DNA of 64,000 nucleotides from assembly GCA_963799975.1 (NCBI GenBank), contig CAWCZF010000002.1:372001-436000 (forward strand). Reading direction: 5' to 3'. Numbering within the stretch: position 1 is the first letter of the stretch; each line of letters opens with the position of its first letter. Position numbers and translations under genes: made by a program. Of this stretch, positions 23,230 through 32,366 are shown one piece after another. The stretch comes from Actinoallomurus sp963799975. GTDB lineage: Bacteria > Actinomycetota > Actinomycetes > Streptosporangiales > Streptosporangiaceae. Below the pieces are notes generated by a model. That model did not search any database. It was not told where the DNA came from and saw only the letters and a program-made list of their open reading frames with translations.

Positions 23230-24705
23230 GTGAGCATTGCCGAGCACACGCACGTGGACGTCCTGATCGTGGGCGCCGGTCTCTCCGGCATCGGCGCCGC
23301 CTGCCACCTCCAGACCGAGGCGCCGGGCACGTCGTACGCGATCGTCGAGGCGCGCGGCGCGAGCGGCGGGACGTGGGACCTGTTCCGCTTTCCCGGCGTA
23401 CGGTCCGACTCGGACATGTTCACCCTCGGCTACGCGTTCCGCCCGTGGAAGGACGGCCGGGCGATCGCCGCCGGCGAGGACATCCTGCGCTACGTACGCG
23501 AGACGGCCGCCGAGCACGGCATCGACCGGCAGATCGCCTACCACTCACGTGTGACGGCCGCCGACTGGTCCGGCGACCGCTGGACCGTGACGGTCGAGGA
23601 CACCGAGACCGGCGCGCAGACCCGGCGTACGTGCGGCTTCCTCTACCTGTGCTCGGGCTACTACCGCTACGACGAGGGCTACACGCCGGACTGGCCGGGC
23701 CAAGCGGATTTCACCGGCACGATCGTGCATCCGCAGCACTGGCCAGGCGACCTCGACGTCGCCGGGAAGCGCGTCGTCGTCATCGGGAGCGGCGCGACCG
23801 CCGCCACGCTGGTGCCGGCCCTCGCCCGGAGCGCCGCGCGGGTGACCATGCTCCAGCGCTCGCCTTCTTTCTTCCTGTCGCTGCCGCCGCGCGACCCCAT
23901 CGGCGACCTGCTGCGCAGGGTGCTGCCCGAGCGGCGGGCGTACGCGGCGGTGCGCTGGAAGAACGCGCGGATCGCCACCGCGGTTTACCACCTGTGCCGC
24001 AGGTACCCGGCGCGGGCGCGGGCGCTGCTGCGCCGTGGCGTCCTGAAGCAACTGCCGGAGGGCTATGACCTGGACACCCACTTCAACCCGGCGTACGAGC
24101 CCTGGGACCAGCGCATGTGCCTGGTGCCGGGCGGCGACTTCTTCGCCGCGATCCGCGGCGGCGTCGCCGTGGTCGTGACCGACCACATCGAGACGTTCAC
24201 CCCGTCCGGGCTCCGGCTGCGCTCTGGCGCGGAGCTGGCCGCCGACGTGATCGTCACCGCGACCGGGCTGAACCTGCTGCCCCTGGGCGGGGTCGAACTG
24301 TCCGTCGACGGGTCGCCGGTCGCCGTCGCGGAGCGCGTCGCGTACAAGGGGATGATGCTCGCGGGCGTGCCCAACCTGGCGTTCGCGCTCGGTTACACCA
24401 ACGCCTCCTGGACGCTCAAGGTCGACCTCGTCTCCTCCTACGTCGGCCGCATGCTGCGGCACATGAAGGAGAAGGAGTACGCGGTGGTCACCCCGCGGCT
24501 GCCGGAGGAGGACATGACGACGGCGCCGTTCATCGAGATGAGCTCTGGCTACTTCGAGCGGGCGCGCGCCCTGCTGCCGTTGCAGGGCGACCGCGCGCCC
24601 TGGCGGCTGCGGCAGCACTACTTCAAGGACGCGTCGCTGTTCCGCACGCCCGAGGGCGACCGTGACCTGGAGTACCGCCGCGCCGGCGCGCTCAGCCAAA
24701 GGTGA
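23230..24705 (+). CDS. flavin-containing Baeyer-Villiger-type monooxygenase
   Basis: The 491-residue protein is a class B flavoprotein monooxygenase. The first Rossmann motif is VGAGLSGIGAACHL. FPGVRSDSDMFTLGYAFRPW near residue 60 is typical of the EthA-like branch. A second motif VVVIGSGATAATLVPALA near residue 185 binds NADPH, and a FAD-contact region ends with YTNASWTLKVDL. The GTG at 23230 opens MSIAEHTHVDVLIVGAG. It should oxidise ketones to esters, or sulfur and thioamide groups. It ends 14 bp inside the convergent DipZ-like gene. No regulator of EthR type is adjacent. Confidence 0.9.
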   Translation: MSIAEHTHVDVLIVGAGLSGIGAACHLQTEAPGTSYAIVEARGASGGTWDLFRFPGVRSDSDMFTLGYAFRPWKDGRAIAAGEDILRYVRETAAEHGIDRQIAYHSRVTAADWSGDRWTVTVEDTETGAQTRRTCGFLYLCSGYYRYDEGYTPDWPGQADFTGTIVHPQHWPGDLDVAGKRVVVIGSGATAATLVPALARSAARVTMLQRSPSFFLSLPPRDPIGDLLRRVLPERRAYAAVRWKNARIATAVYHLCRRYPARARALLRRGVLKQLPEGYDLDTHFNPAYEPWDQRMCLVPGGDFFAAIRGGVAVVVTDHIETFTPSGLRLRSGAELAADVIVTATGLNLLPLGGVELSVDGSPVAVAERVAYKGMMLAGVPNLAFALGYTNASWTLKVDLVSSYVGRMLRHMKEKEYAVVTPRLPEEDMTTAPFIEMSSGYFERARALLPLQGDRAPWRLRQHYFKDASLFRTPEGDRDLEYRRAGALSQR

Positions 24706-26383
24706 AGGAGTACGCGCTCAGGCCCGGAGACAACCTCACCCGGAGCATGGCACGCTCCTGGGTCTTGCGGTCGAGCAGCGAGTAGATGTCCGGCGCGCCC
24801 GAGACACGGTAGGTCGTCGTTCTCCCGCCGGTCGTCGCGGTGACGGTCCCGGTGCCGCCGACGTCGAGGTAGACGTGGGCGGCCTGGAAGTTCAGCGTGA
24901 TGGCGGCGCCGGACCGGGCCGTGAGGGCCTCACCGCCGACCTTCCAGCCGCCGCTCAGGACGAACCCGTCGTCGGGCACCGTGGACGGCGCGGTGAAGGT
25001 ACGCGTGCCGGGCTCGAGCGGGGACTTCCCCGCGTAGTTCTGCGCACGCTCGGAGCCGAGGTAGGTCTCGGGCGTCTGGGTCGGCGAGGTCGGCGTGGTG
25101 TCGGCCACGTGGGTGGCCTTGGGCAGGGCGACCTTGGGGTTCGCGGCGGTGAGCAACTCGCGGATCAGCGACTCGGTGCCGCCGTAGTCGCCCTCGCCGA
25201 TGACGGCGTGGCGTACGTCGCCGTTCGCGTCGATCAGGTACTCGGCGGGCCAGGAGTCGTTGCCGTAGGCGTTCCACGTCGTGTAGTCGTTGTCCAGCGC
25301 GACCGGATAGGTGATGCCGAGCCGCTTCGCGCCGGCCGCGACGTTGCCGGGCTCGTGCTCGAAGGCGTACTCCGGCGTGTGCACGCCGATCACCTCGAGC
25401 CCGTACGCCCGGTAGGCCGAATACCATGCCTCGGTGTGCGTGATGGCACGCTGGCAGTTGATGCAGGAGTAGGCCCAGAAGTCGACCAGGACCACCTTTC
25501 CACGCTGCCGCGCGAGGTCGATCGGCGCGTTCCCGCCGGTGTTCAGCCACCGCTGGATGCCCGTGACCGCGGGGGCCGTGCCGCAGTTCCGCAGGCCGGC
25601 CCCGCCCTCGGCGTCCTGCACGCAGGCGGCGAGGCCCGCGCCTGCGCCCAGCGCCTCCGCCGCGCCGTGCGGGCGGTCGAGGGCGTTGTTCAGCGACGTC
25701 GTGTAGTCCGGGATCGCGCGCTGGACGGCGTCGGTGACGTTGAAGGTGAGCGCGCCCGCGAGCGCGATCACCACGACGCCGGCGCCGGCGCGTATGCCGC
25801 GGCGGTGCCGCCCGAACGCCCGCAGCCGCTCGGCGACGCCGCGGCCGGCGAGGGCGAACAACAGGAGAGGCAGCGCGGTCCCGGCGGCGAACGCCAGGGT
25901 CAGGACGAGGGTGTGCGCGCCGACCTTTCCGGTCGCGCCGGCCACCGTGATCGCCGCGAGGACCGGGCCGGCGCACGGGACGTACACCGCGCCGAGGGCC
26001 AGGCCGAGCACGAACCCGCCGCGGTCCGCGCCGACACCGCGCCGCGGGATCCGCGCGAACGGCTTGTCCAGCAGGGTCTCCAGCCGCGGGATCAGCATCC
26101 CCAGCCCGAGCAGGACGAGCACCGCCAGGCCCGCCCAGCGGAGGAGGTCCTTCGGCAGGGGCAGCGCGTCCAGGATCAGGGTCCCGGCGAGCGTGCAGAG
26201 GGTGAAACTGAGCGTGAGCCCGGCCACTACCAGGTACGGGCGCCGCCCGCGCCGTACCTCATCGGGCCCCCGCGCGCCCTGTGCGCCGCCGGACAGGAAG
26301 ACCACCGGCAGTACGGGCAGGATGCACGGCGAGATGCCCGTGATCAGCCCGCCCACGAGCCCGATCAGGACCAGCGTGACCAA
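24692..26383 (-). CDS. DipZ-like cytochrome c biogenesis/thiol-redox protein
   Basis: The 563-residue protein has three parts. A CcdA/DsbD-like membrane domain (residues about 1-270) holds SPCILPVLPVVFLSGG, then VPCAGPVLAAI in a later helix. A thioredoxin/AhpC-TSA domain (about 290-420) holds the CxxC-type site YSCINCQRA and the YPVALDNDYTTWNAYG segment. A C-terminal beta-rich domain resembles a carbohydrate-binding fold (VYLDVGGTGTVT). This is the mycobacterial DipZ layout, passing electrons across the membrane to extracytoplasmic thiols. The start is an unusual TTG at 26383 behind GGGGAGGG. It converges with the monooxygenase at 24705. Confidence 0.9.
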   Translation of the reverse strand: MVTLVLIGLVGGLITGISPCILPVLPVVFLSGGAQGARGPDEVRRGRRPYLVVAGLTLSFTLCTLAGTLILDALPLPKDLLRWAGLAVLVLLGLGMLIPRLETLLDKPFARIPRRGVGADRGGFVLGLALGAVYVPCAGPVLAAITVAGATGKVGAHTLVLTLAFAAGTALPLLLFALAGRGVAERLRAFGRHRRGIRAGAGVVVIALAGALTFNVTDAVQRAIPDYTTSLNNALDRPHGAAEALGAGAGLAACVQDAEGGAGLRNCGTAPAVTGIQRWLNTGGNAPIDLARQRGKVVLVDFWAYSCINCQRAITHTEAWYSAYRAYGLEVIGVHTPEYAFEHEPGNVAAGAKRLGITYPVALDNDYTTWNAYGNDSWPAEYLIDANGDVRHAVIGEGDYGGTESLIRELLTAANPKVALPKATHVADTTPTSPTQTPETYLGSERAQNYAGKSPLEPGTRTFTAPSTVPDDGFVLSGGWKVGGEALTARSGAAITLNFQAAHVYLDVGGTGTVTATTGGRTTTYRVSGAPDIYSLLDRKTQERAMLRVRLSPGLSAYSFTFG

Positions 26384-26589
26384 CGGACCCTCCCCGCATA
26401 ACGGCGCTCAGCGCGCCCCCATGTCGTGGGGACGCGCTGAGGCGAGCGTACGGGTGAATCCTGTGGGCTCGCTGGACGCCGCCCGCCGGGACCGGCCGTC
26501 AGGGCAGCCGGTCCCAAACCGATCGCGAACGCCGAACCTCCGTCAACACACTCGTGAACATCTTCTGCGCACGTGGGTCCGGACCATGT

Positions 26590-27312
26590 TCATTTCTTGA
26601 TGGGACCCAGCGGTGCCGGACGCTTGTCGGGGCCGCCGGGCTTGTCGGCGCCGCCGGGCTTGGCGGGGCCTGGCGGAGGCGCCTGGGTGGTGCAGGTCAG
26701 CGGCGCTCCGGTGGAGATGATGCGTTCGACCGATCCAGGGTGTCCGTGTGTGACGGCGAGCTGAGCCGGAGAGAGGTAGCCGATGAAGAGCTGCTTTCCG
26801 GCCGGCATCGCCGAAGGGGTGTAGATGAAGACGACCGAGTCGTCGCTCGTCCGCTGTGCCCTCACGACGCGGTCCACGCCCACCCCGGAACCGCTCGCGT
26901 CCAGGGTCGGGTCGTCCTTCGGGGTCGTGCAGAACGTGCCTTCCCTGACGAGCACGGGGAACCCGGCCGCGCGCAGCGCGCGTTCCAGGCCCGCGTGGTC
27001 CTCGAAGTAGCGCCGCTTGTCCCAGGTGACGTGGATCGTGCCGTCGGCGTGGCGGTCCAGCGTGAACGCGGCGGCGCGGAAGTGGCCCGCCGAGGGCGGT
27101 GCGGTGGAGGGGTGGCTGAGGGCGGGGACGCCGAGCGCCAGGCCCGTCACCGCCGCCACTCCGGTCGTGACGGTCGCGAGGCCGGTGACGCGACGCCGGC
27201 GGCGGCGCGCGCGCCCGGCGGCGACGATCTGCTCGACGGGCGTGTGCATGGCGACGCCGTCCAGCGAGTCGCGCAACGCTCCTAGTGTCGCTTCGCCGTC
27301 GTGAGTACTCAT
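26590..27312 (-). CDS. membrane protein cotranscribed with sigma factor (possible anti-sigma)
   Basis: The 240-residue protein has a cytoplasmic N terminus with a basic stretch (GRARRRRRRVTG) and one transmembrane helix (about residues 41-62, TVTTGVAAVTGLALGVPAL-like). An extracytoplasmic domain with two cysteines follows (FCTTPKDD, LTCTTQ), and the tail is Pro/Gly/Lys rich. I do not recognise the outer domain. The gene overlaps the sigma-factor stop by four bases (ATGA), the usual arrangement of a sigma gene with its membrane anti-sigma partner. No zinc-finger motif is seen, so the anti-sigma role is inferred from context. Confidence 0.65.
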   Translation of the reverse strand: MSTHDGEATLGALRDSLDGVAMHTPVEQIVAAGRARRRRRRVTGLATVTTGVAAVTGLALGVPALSHPSTAPPSAGHFRAAAFTLDRHADGTIHVTWDKRRYFEDHAGLERALRAAGFPVLVREGTFCTTPKDDPTLDASGSGVGVDRVVRAQRTSDDSVVFIYTPSAMPAGKQLFIGYLSPAQLAVTHGHPGSVERIISTGAPLTCTTQAPPPGPAKPGGADKPGGPDKRPAPLGPIKK

Positions 27313-27815
27313 GGTCTGACCTCCGGGGTGTCGATGGAGACGAATTGGCCGCGCAGCGCCGAGACGGCCCGCGCCAGGTGAGCGGTGACGGTCCCGGGAG
27401 CGATCCCGAGGACCTTCGCGGTGGTCTTGGTGTCCAGATCGAGGAAGACCCGGAACACGATCACCTCCCGCTGACGCAGCGGCAGACCGCGCAGCGCGGC
27501 GAGCAGCGCGGGGTCCAGACCGCGATCGCCGGCCCCCGCCGCGACGTCGTGGCCGCCTTCCAGCGCGACCTCGCGCCGCCGACGCCGCCACCACGAAACC
27601 CGGGTGTTGAGCGCCGTCCGTACGATCCACGCCGACGGGGCGGGATGACGGCGGACGCTGTGCCATGACACCCAGGCACGGGTGAACGCCTCGGCGACCA
27701 GGTCCTCGGCGAGTTGCCGATCGCCGACGCCGGCCACGACCGCCCGCAGGCACGCGTCCCGGCTGGCCTCGTAGAACTCCTGGAACTCCAGCTGCTTCAC
27801 ACCCCGTATACGCAT
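27309..27815 (-). CDS. ECF-type RNA polymerase sigma factor (SigE-like)
   Basis: The 168-residue protein has region 2 (FQEFYEASRDACLRAVVAGV, then LAEDLVAEAFTRAWVSW) and region 4 (LPLRQREVIVFRVFLDLDTK with a helix-turn-helix ending GTVTAHLARAVSALR). It matches the SigE-like actinobacterial ECF group. The ATG at 27815 gives MRIRGVKQLEF; a GTG at 27799 is an alternative start. It is coupled to the membrane protein downstream, its likely regulator. The lectin gene at 27875-28780 lies upstream on the same strand. Confidence 0.85.
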   Translation of the reverse strand: MRIRGVKQLEFQEFYEASRDACLRAVVAGVGDRQLAEDLVAEAFTRAWVSWHSVRRHPAPSAWIVRTALNTRVSWWRRRRREVALEGGHDVAAGAGDRGLDPALLAALRGLPLRQREVIVFRVFLDLDTKTTAKVLGIAPGTVTAHLARAVSALRGQFVSIDTPEVRP

Positions 27816-27874
27816 GGGAGCCCGGATTCACTTACCTCCCGGCCACAGGATCTCCCACACCCGGACGGCAGGCG

Positions 27875-28780
27875 TCAGCGGGCGCGCCACTTCTGGTTCG
27901 ACGTGCCGCCGCACTCCCACTGCTGGAGCCGCGTGCCGTTCGCCGTCTCCATGTCCGTCACGTCGACGCACTTGCCCGAGCCGAGGTTCACCAGGTCACC
28001 GGCGCGGTTCAGCACGAAATGCTGGGCCGGGCCGCCGTGGCACCGTACGAGCTGGACCACCGCGCCGTCGTCGGCCGACCCCCACGCGACGTCCATGCAC
28101 AGGCCCATGGACCGCACCGAGCCGTCCGGCTCGAACCGCCACGTCTGGCGCGCGCCGCCGGTGCAGTCGCGGATCTGGAGGGGCGTGCCGTCCCTGGGCT
28201 CGCCGCCGGTCACGTCGATGCAGCGTCCCGACGCGAGGCTCACCAGGAGCCGGCCGGACGCGGCCTGCCGCTGTACGCGCGGCGGCGCTTCGGTGGCGGG
28301 ACGGCCGGCGGAGGGCGGCCTGGGGGACTTCGGCGGCCGGTGCGTGACGCTCGTGTCGCCGGACGACGTCGGCGCGGGCCGGGCACGTGCCGACGGCATG
28401 CGGGGTGCGGTGCGGGCCGGTGCCGGAGTGCGGCTCGGCGCGGGCCTCGGCGTGGGCGCGGGCGTGGCCGGGCCGCGTACGCTCGGCGGGCCGGCCTCCG
28501 GGCGGGTGGGGTCGGCGGTGTGGCGGATCAGGACCCCGCGCGAGGATGCCAGCGTCACGGCGAAGGGCGCGGCCACCAGAACGGCCACTCCCAGCTTCAG
28601 GAACAGGTGGCGCGATCCGGGCCGGTGCGTGCCCGGCGTTTCCCGGGCGCGAGGTCGGCCGGATGGCATCGCCGCGGCCGCCCGTACGTCGAAGCCCGGC
28701 ATGACCTTGATCCTCGGCAGCAGCGCGGCGCGCCGGATTCGCGCCTGGGCTGCGGCGCGCTCGGCCTCGTGGTCGCTCAT
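27875..28780 (-). CDS. membrane-anchored ricin-type beta-trefoil lectin
   Basis: The 301-residue protein has a cytoplasmic N terminus and a transmembrane helix (about residues 63-80, FLKLGVAVLVAAPFAVTLA). A long Pro/Arg/Ala-rich linker leads to a C-terminal ricin B trefoil (about 175-301). The trefoil repeats are seen as SGRCIDVTGGEPRDGTPLQI, GLCMDVAWGSADDGAVVQL and SGKCVDVTDMETANGTRLQQW, ending in NQKW. It should bind sugar outside the cell and carries no catalytic domain. The ATG at 28780 is chosen; in-frame upstream starts would add about 20-30 residues. Confidence 0.82.
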   Translation of the reverse strand: MSDHEAERAAAQARIRRAALLPRIKVMPGFDVRAAAAMPSGRPRARETPGTHRPGSRHLFLKLGVAVLVAAPFAVTLASSRGVLIRHTADPTRPEAGPPSVRGPATPAPTPRPAPSRTPAPARTAPRMPSARARPAPTSSGDTSVTHRPPKSPRPPSAGRPATEAPPRVQRQAASGRLLVSLASGRCIDVTGGEPRDGTPLQIRDCTGGARQTWRFEPDGSVRSMGLCMDVAWGSADDGAVVQLVRCHGGPAQHFVLNRAGDLVNLGSGKCVDVTDMETANGTRLQQWECGGTSNQKWRAR

Positions 28781-29112
28781 GCCCGGTCGACCCCGCGACC
28801 GGCTGGATTCGGAGTCAACCCGACTCACCCTTCTATTCGCCATTAATTGCGCATGATCCGGCGCGGACACGGCCATTTATCATCAGCCGGTTCCGCGGGA
28901 ATTCGCGTGACAAAGTCAGGGGACCGCACCATCGGTCCGGCTATCGCCGCCCCTCTCCCGCCCCGAGCCAGATGCCCGAGTATCGTTCGACATATCAGCA
29001 GGTCAATGGCCGAATGTCTAGCCGGGCCCGCTCCTCGGATGAGTCGTCACACAACGAACACGGCTCCCGGTACGCGAAGAGTTCACTCCGTTCGCGGGCA
29101 ATCCTCAGCCAT
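28781..29112. other. intergenic region, no gene seen
   Basis: This divergent gap lies between the lectin gene and the membrane cytochrome gene. Its G+C is visibly lower than the surroundings, with A/T runs such as CATTTATCATCAG. No credible coding sequence, tRNA or hairpin terminator was found. It should hold the lectin promoter on the minus strand; the plus-strand promoter is annotated at 29113-29140. Confidence 0.5.
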
Positions 29113-29140
29113 TAGACAAATGGCGAGAAACTCCTACACT
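29113..29140 (+). promoter_or_regulatory. probable sigma-70-type promoter
   Basis: TAGACA (29113-29118) and TACACT (29135-29140) are separated by 16 bp. They lie in an A/T-richer stretch upstream of the cytochrome-like gene. The predicted transcription start near 29147 supports translation from the ATG at 29211 rather than from an in-frame GTG at 29142. Confidence 0.5.
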
Positions 29141-29210
29141 TGTGCTGGGTCACGTCAGCTCCTCTCTGGAGGCATATCGATGCCCGGCCGATATCGGCGG
29201 CAGGTTCGTC

Positions 29211-29942
29211 ATGGCCGCCCATGAGGCGAGCCCCGCCCGTACGCACCGCGCGCGCCAGTCGGTGCTCGCGCTTCTCCTTCTCGCCGGCGCACTGATCGGG
29301 GTCGCGTTGACCCGGCCCGGCGCGCTCGTACGGCTGCGCGACGTCCTGGAGTACGTCGCGGGGGTGTTCGCGCTGCTCGCGCTGACCGAGGCGGTGCTGT
29401 CGGGGGTCGCGGCGGCGGAGCGCCTCGTACCCGCGCGGTTCCGCCTGGTCATCCAGTCGGCACACCGGGCGACGACGGTGATCCTGGTCGGTTTCCTGGC
29501 GGCCCACGTCACGTTGAAGATCGCGGAGGCGCACGCGGCCGCCCTCGACGCCGTCGTGCCCTTCTACGGCGGCCGCGGCGTGTACGTCGGGCTCGGCACC
29601 GTCGCCGCCGACCTCCTGCTCGTGGTGCTGGTCACCGGCCTGATGCGCGGCCGGTTCGCGGCGAGCAGCCGGCCGTGGGTGTGGCGGTCGGCGCACTCCC
29701 TCGCGTACGTGATCTGGCCGCTCGCGGTGGTCCACGGGCTCCTGGCGGGCCGTGCGGCCAAGCCGTGGGTGGTGCTGGGCTACGCCGCCTGCGCGGTGGT
29801 CGTCCTGCTGGCGGTGGCGAGCCGCCTGCCGCGCGCCGTACGCGAACGGCGGGCGATCCCGGTGCGTACGCCGGCTGCGCTGGAACCGGCGGCCTGCGCC
29901 GGGGACCTGCGGGTGTGGCCGCACGCGGATGAGCGGCGATGA
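29211..29942 (+). CDS. ferric reductase-like transmembrane cytochrome b
   Basis: The protein has about 243 residues and roughly six hydrophobic helices. Paired histidines (HRATTVILVGFLAAHV and, later, HSLAYVIWPLAVVHG) are placed as bis-heme ligands, as in ferric-reductase-like transmembrane domains. It has no soluble NAD(P)H/FAD domain. That function may be supplied by the NuoF/ferredoxin protein encoded immediately downstream (ATGA overlap). The ATG at 29211 is preferred because of the promoter at 29113-29140. A well-placed GGAGG lies before an out-of-frame ATG at 29180, so the 5' end may hold a short leader or another indel. The role is probably membrane electron transfer. Confidence 0.75.
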   Translation: MAAHEASPARTHRARQSVLALLLLAGALIGVALTRPGALVRLRDVLEYVAGVFALLALTEAVLSGVAAAERLVPARFRLVIQSAHRATTVILVGFLAAHVTLKIAEAHAAALDAVVPFYGGRGVYVGLGTVAADLLLVVLVTGLMRGRFAASSRPWVWRSAHSLAYVIWPLAVVHGLLAGRAAKPWVVLGYAACAVVVLLAVASRLPRAVRERRAIPVRTPAALEPAACAGDLRVWPHADERR

Positions 29943-31419
29943 TCGGGTACCGGCTCGGTCGGCCAGGCGCGCCTCCTCGCCGGGCTCGACCACCTGCCGC
30001 GCGTCGACCGGTCCGCGCACGAGGCGATCCACGGCGCGTTCCGCGACGAGAGCCTGGAGGAGATCGTCACCGCCGCGAAGCGGGTGGACCTGCGCGGGCG
30101 CGGCGGCGCGGCGTTCCCGTTCGCGCGCAAGGTGACGTCGGTCGCCGCCGCGGCACGCTCGCGCGGCTGCCCGACGGTGGTGCTGGTCAACGCCACCGAG
30201 GGCGAGCCCGCCAGTGCCAAGGACCACTTCCTGCTGGCGCGTACGCCGCATCTGATCGTGGACGGCGCGGTGCTCGCCGCACGCGCGCTGGGCGCGGGCC
30301 GTGCCGTGATCGCGGTGACCGATCGCGGCCTGGCACGGCAGTCCGTACGCGCGGCCGTCGCCGAGAGCCGGCTCGGCGAGTTCGTCCGCGTCGTCTCGGT
30401 GCCCGAGCGCTTCGTCACCGGGGAGAGTGGTGCGCTCGTGAGCTGCGTCAACGGCGGGCCGCCGCTGCCGCCCGGCCGCAAGGTGCGCACCTCTGACACC
30501 GGCGTGGACGGGCTGCCCACCCTCCTGTCCAACGCCGAGACCTTCGCCCAGCTCGCCCTCCTGTCGCGGCTCGGCCCCGAGGCGTACGCGGCGGTCGGCA
30601 CGGCCGAGGAACCCGGGACGGTCCTGCTCACCGTCTGGGGCGGCGACGGGCGGCCGTGCGTGGTCGAGACGCCGGCCGGTACGCCCGCTCGCCGACGTGC
30701 TCGGCCGCTGCGGCACGGACGCCGGGCAGGGCGTGCTGGTCGGCGGTTACCACGGCGCGTGGCTCACGCCCGCGGCCGCGGAGGGCGCGAGCGTCTCCCG
30801 CGCGGGCATCGAGGAGGCCGGCGGCACCCTGGGCGCCGGCCTCGTACTGCCGCTCGACCGGGAGGTCTGCCCCCTCGGCGAGGCCGCGCGGGCGGCGGCC
30901 TACCTTGGCGCGGAGTCTTCCGGGCAGTGCGGCCCGTGCCGGCTGGGCCTGCCCTCGCTGGCGCGGGCCCTCGGCATGCTCGCGAGCGGCGAGCGCGGCC
31001 ACGAGGCGCTGGCGGCCGTACGGCGGGGAGTGCAGACCCTGCCGGGCCGGGGAGCGTGCAACCATCCGGACGGCAGCGTACGGTTCATCCGGTCCGTGCT
31101 CACGACGTTCGCCGACGATGTGGAGACGCACCTCGCTCGCGGCGCCTGCGGGCGTCCGGTGCTGGGGCTCATGCCCGTCGTACGCGATGACCCGCCGCTG
31201 CCCGAGGACGAGACGCCCAGCGTCCGCCTGGAGATCGACTGGACACGCTGCGCGGCACACGGACTGTGCGGAGAGGTCGCCCCGGGCCTGGTCCGGCTGG
31301 ACGAGAACGGCTACCCGATCGTCGCGGACGCGGACATCCCGCGTCCGCTGCTCGCCGAGGCGCGGGAGGCGGTCGAGAAGTGCCCGGCCCTGGCACTGCG
31401 CCTCACCGAGTCCGGCTGA
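29939..31419 (+). CDS. NuoF-like flavoprotein fused to ferredoxin, two frameshifts
   Basis: The read-through protein contains the Complex I 51-kDa (NuoF) pattern. DLRGRGGAAFPFARK is the FMN/NADH glycine loop and VLVNATEGEPASAKDH follows. The 4Fe-4S motif SGQCGPCRLGLPS has a further Cys in GACNHPDG. A C-terminal ferredoxin unit reads DWTRCAAHGLCGEVAPG with EKCPALAL, matching a 3Fe-4S type. Frame changes near 29960 and 30686 (an extra C in GCCC) interrupt it; each is a single base. The ATG overlaps the cytochrome stop. Together they form a compact NAD(P)H-to-FMN-to-FeS-to-heme module. Its terminal acceptor is unknown. Confidence 0.75.
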
Positions 31420-31659
31420 ACCCCGGCCGGGCGGGGCGCGCGCCCCTCTGTGCGGCGTGCGGCTGAGGGTGAACCGGCGCGCCAGCCCGGCACGTGACTC
31501 CGGGAAGAACGAGCCGCCGGCACAACGGAGTGCCGATGGAACGAGCGGCGGAGGGCGATCAGTGGACATCGAGCTGTACGGGACGGCGCGAGCGTGCCGA
31601 GATCGGCGACACGCCGCCGCCGGCCGGCGCGCATGCCCGCACTCCGCGGATCGGCCCAC

Positions 31660-32214
31660 GTGACGGATGAGGAACAGCGGCGAGGCGACGAGGCGGCGGT
31701 ACGCCGGCTCGTCGCCTCCTGGCTGCGCCATTCCGGCACCGACCGTGACACGATGCCCGCCTGCCCAGCACCGAACACCGCGATCCCGGGCGCGATGCCG
31801 GACAACCGGGGGCCGGACAGCGCGGAGCCGGGCAGTCCGGGGCCGGGCAGTGCGGGGCCGGGCGGGACGGAGCCGGGCGGGACGGAGCCGGGCGGGTTGC
31901 TGGGTGTGCCGCACGCCTCCGCTGAGGACCTCATCCTGGCCGCGCGCCGCGTCATACGGAACGACCCGCGACGCGGCGGGGCCGGGCTTCGGCCGCCCGC
32001 TGGGCGGCGCCGGCGGCCCGGCCGCCCCCGATCCGGCGAACGGCCCGCGCCGTAGGTGCGGCGCCTGGCCGAGGCCATGGTGGTGGACGAGCACCCCTCG
32101 GCCGCGAACTGGACGGCCGCCGAGCGGCGTGACGTGCTCGACTGGATCACCCTGGTCATCCACCGTCTCGGCGAGGACGGCTTACTCCGCCTGGTCGCCG
32201 AGCTGAACGCCTGA
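31660..32214 (+). pseudogene. hypothetical protein, probably broken reading frame
   Basis: A GTG at 31660 opens TDEEQRRGDEAAVRRLVASW, followed by a Gly/Pro-rich low-complexity stretch and AEDLILAARRVIRNDPRR. The frame then degenerates and stops at 32055. The same frame resumes at GTG 32056 with AEAMVVDEHPSAANWTAAER and LDWITLVIHRLGEDG, ending at 32214. The two helical ends look like parts of one small cytosolic protein separated by compensating indels. I do not recognise the family. No RBS or promoter stands out. Confidence 0.35.
31801..31899. repeat. GC-rich imperfect tandem repeats
   Basis: Units of about 15 bp based on GGAGCCGGGCGGGAC and GGGGCCGGGCAGT recur in tandem. They lie inside the uncertain hypothetical gene, where they encode a Gly/Pro-rich linker. 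Such slippage-prone DNA is a likely source of the frame problems here. Confidence 0.5.
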
Positions 32215-32260
32215 GCGGCCCCGCCGATGTCGGCGACGCCCGCGTGCCCGCACGGCCCGC

Positions 32261-32290
32261 GCGGATCCGTGCGGGTCCGCACGGATCCGC
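32261..32290. terminator. strong hairpin after hypothetical gene
   Basis: GCGGATCCGTGCGG at 32261-32274 pairs with CCGCACGGATCCGC at 32277-32290, a 14-bp perfect stem with a two-base tip. It lies 47 bp after the hypothetical gene and inside a 120-bp tract of repeated GTGCGG/CCGCAC words that ends before the convergent glycosidase remnant. A terminator is likely; a mobile or regulatory repeat is possible. Confidence 0.55.
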
Positions 32291-32366
32291 AGCCGTGCGG
32301 ACTCGCAGCGCGTGCGGACCGCAACCCGCGCGGACCCGTGGCGCGTGCGGTTCCGTGGCGCGGGTG

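Noticed and set aside
22886..23233. A plus-strand frame ending in an acidic tail before the Baeyer-Villiger-type gene.
   Set aside because: Most of it is antisense to the glutamate decarboxylase start and looks random; only the 9-bp repeat segment was kept as a finding.
31801..31899. A possible CRISPR-like or satellite array.
   Set aside because: Repeats are short, imperfect and without unique spacers; they look like a low-complexity coding linker.
30628..32163. A long open frame on the minus strand (over 500 residues).
   Set aside because: It is an Arg/Pro/Ala-rich shadow opposite the NuoF-like gene with no recognisable domain; high G+C creates such frames.
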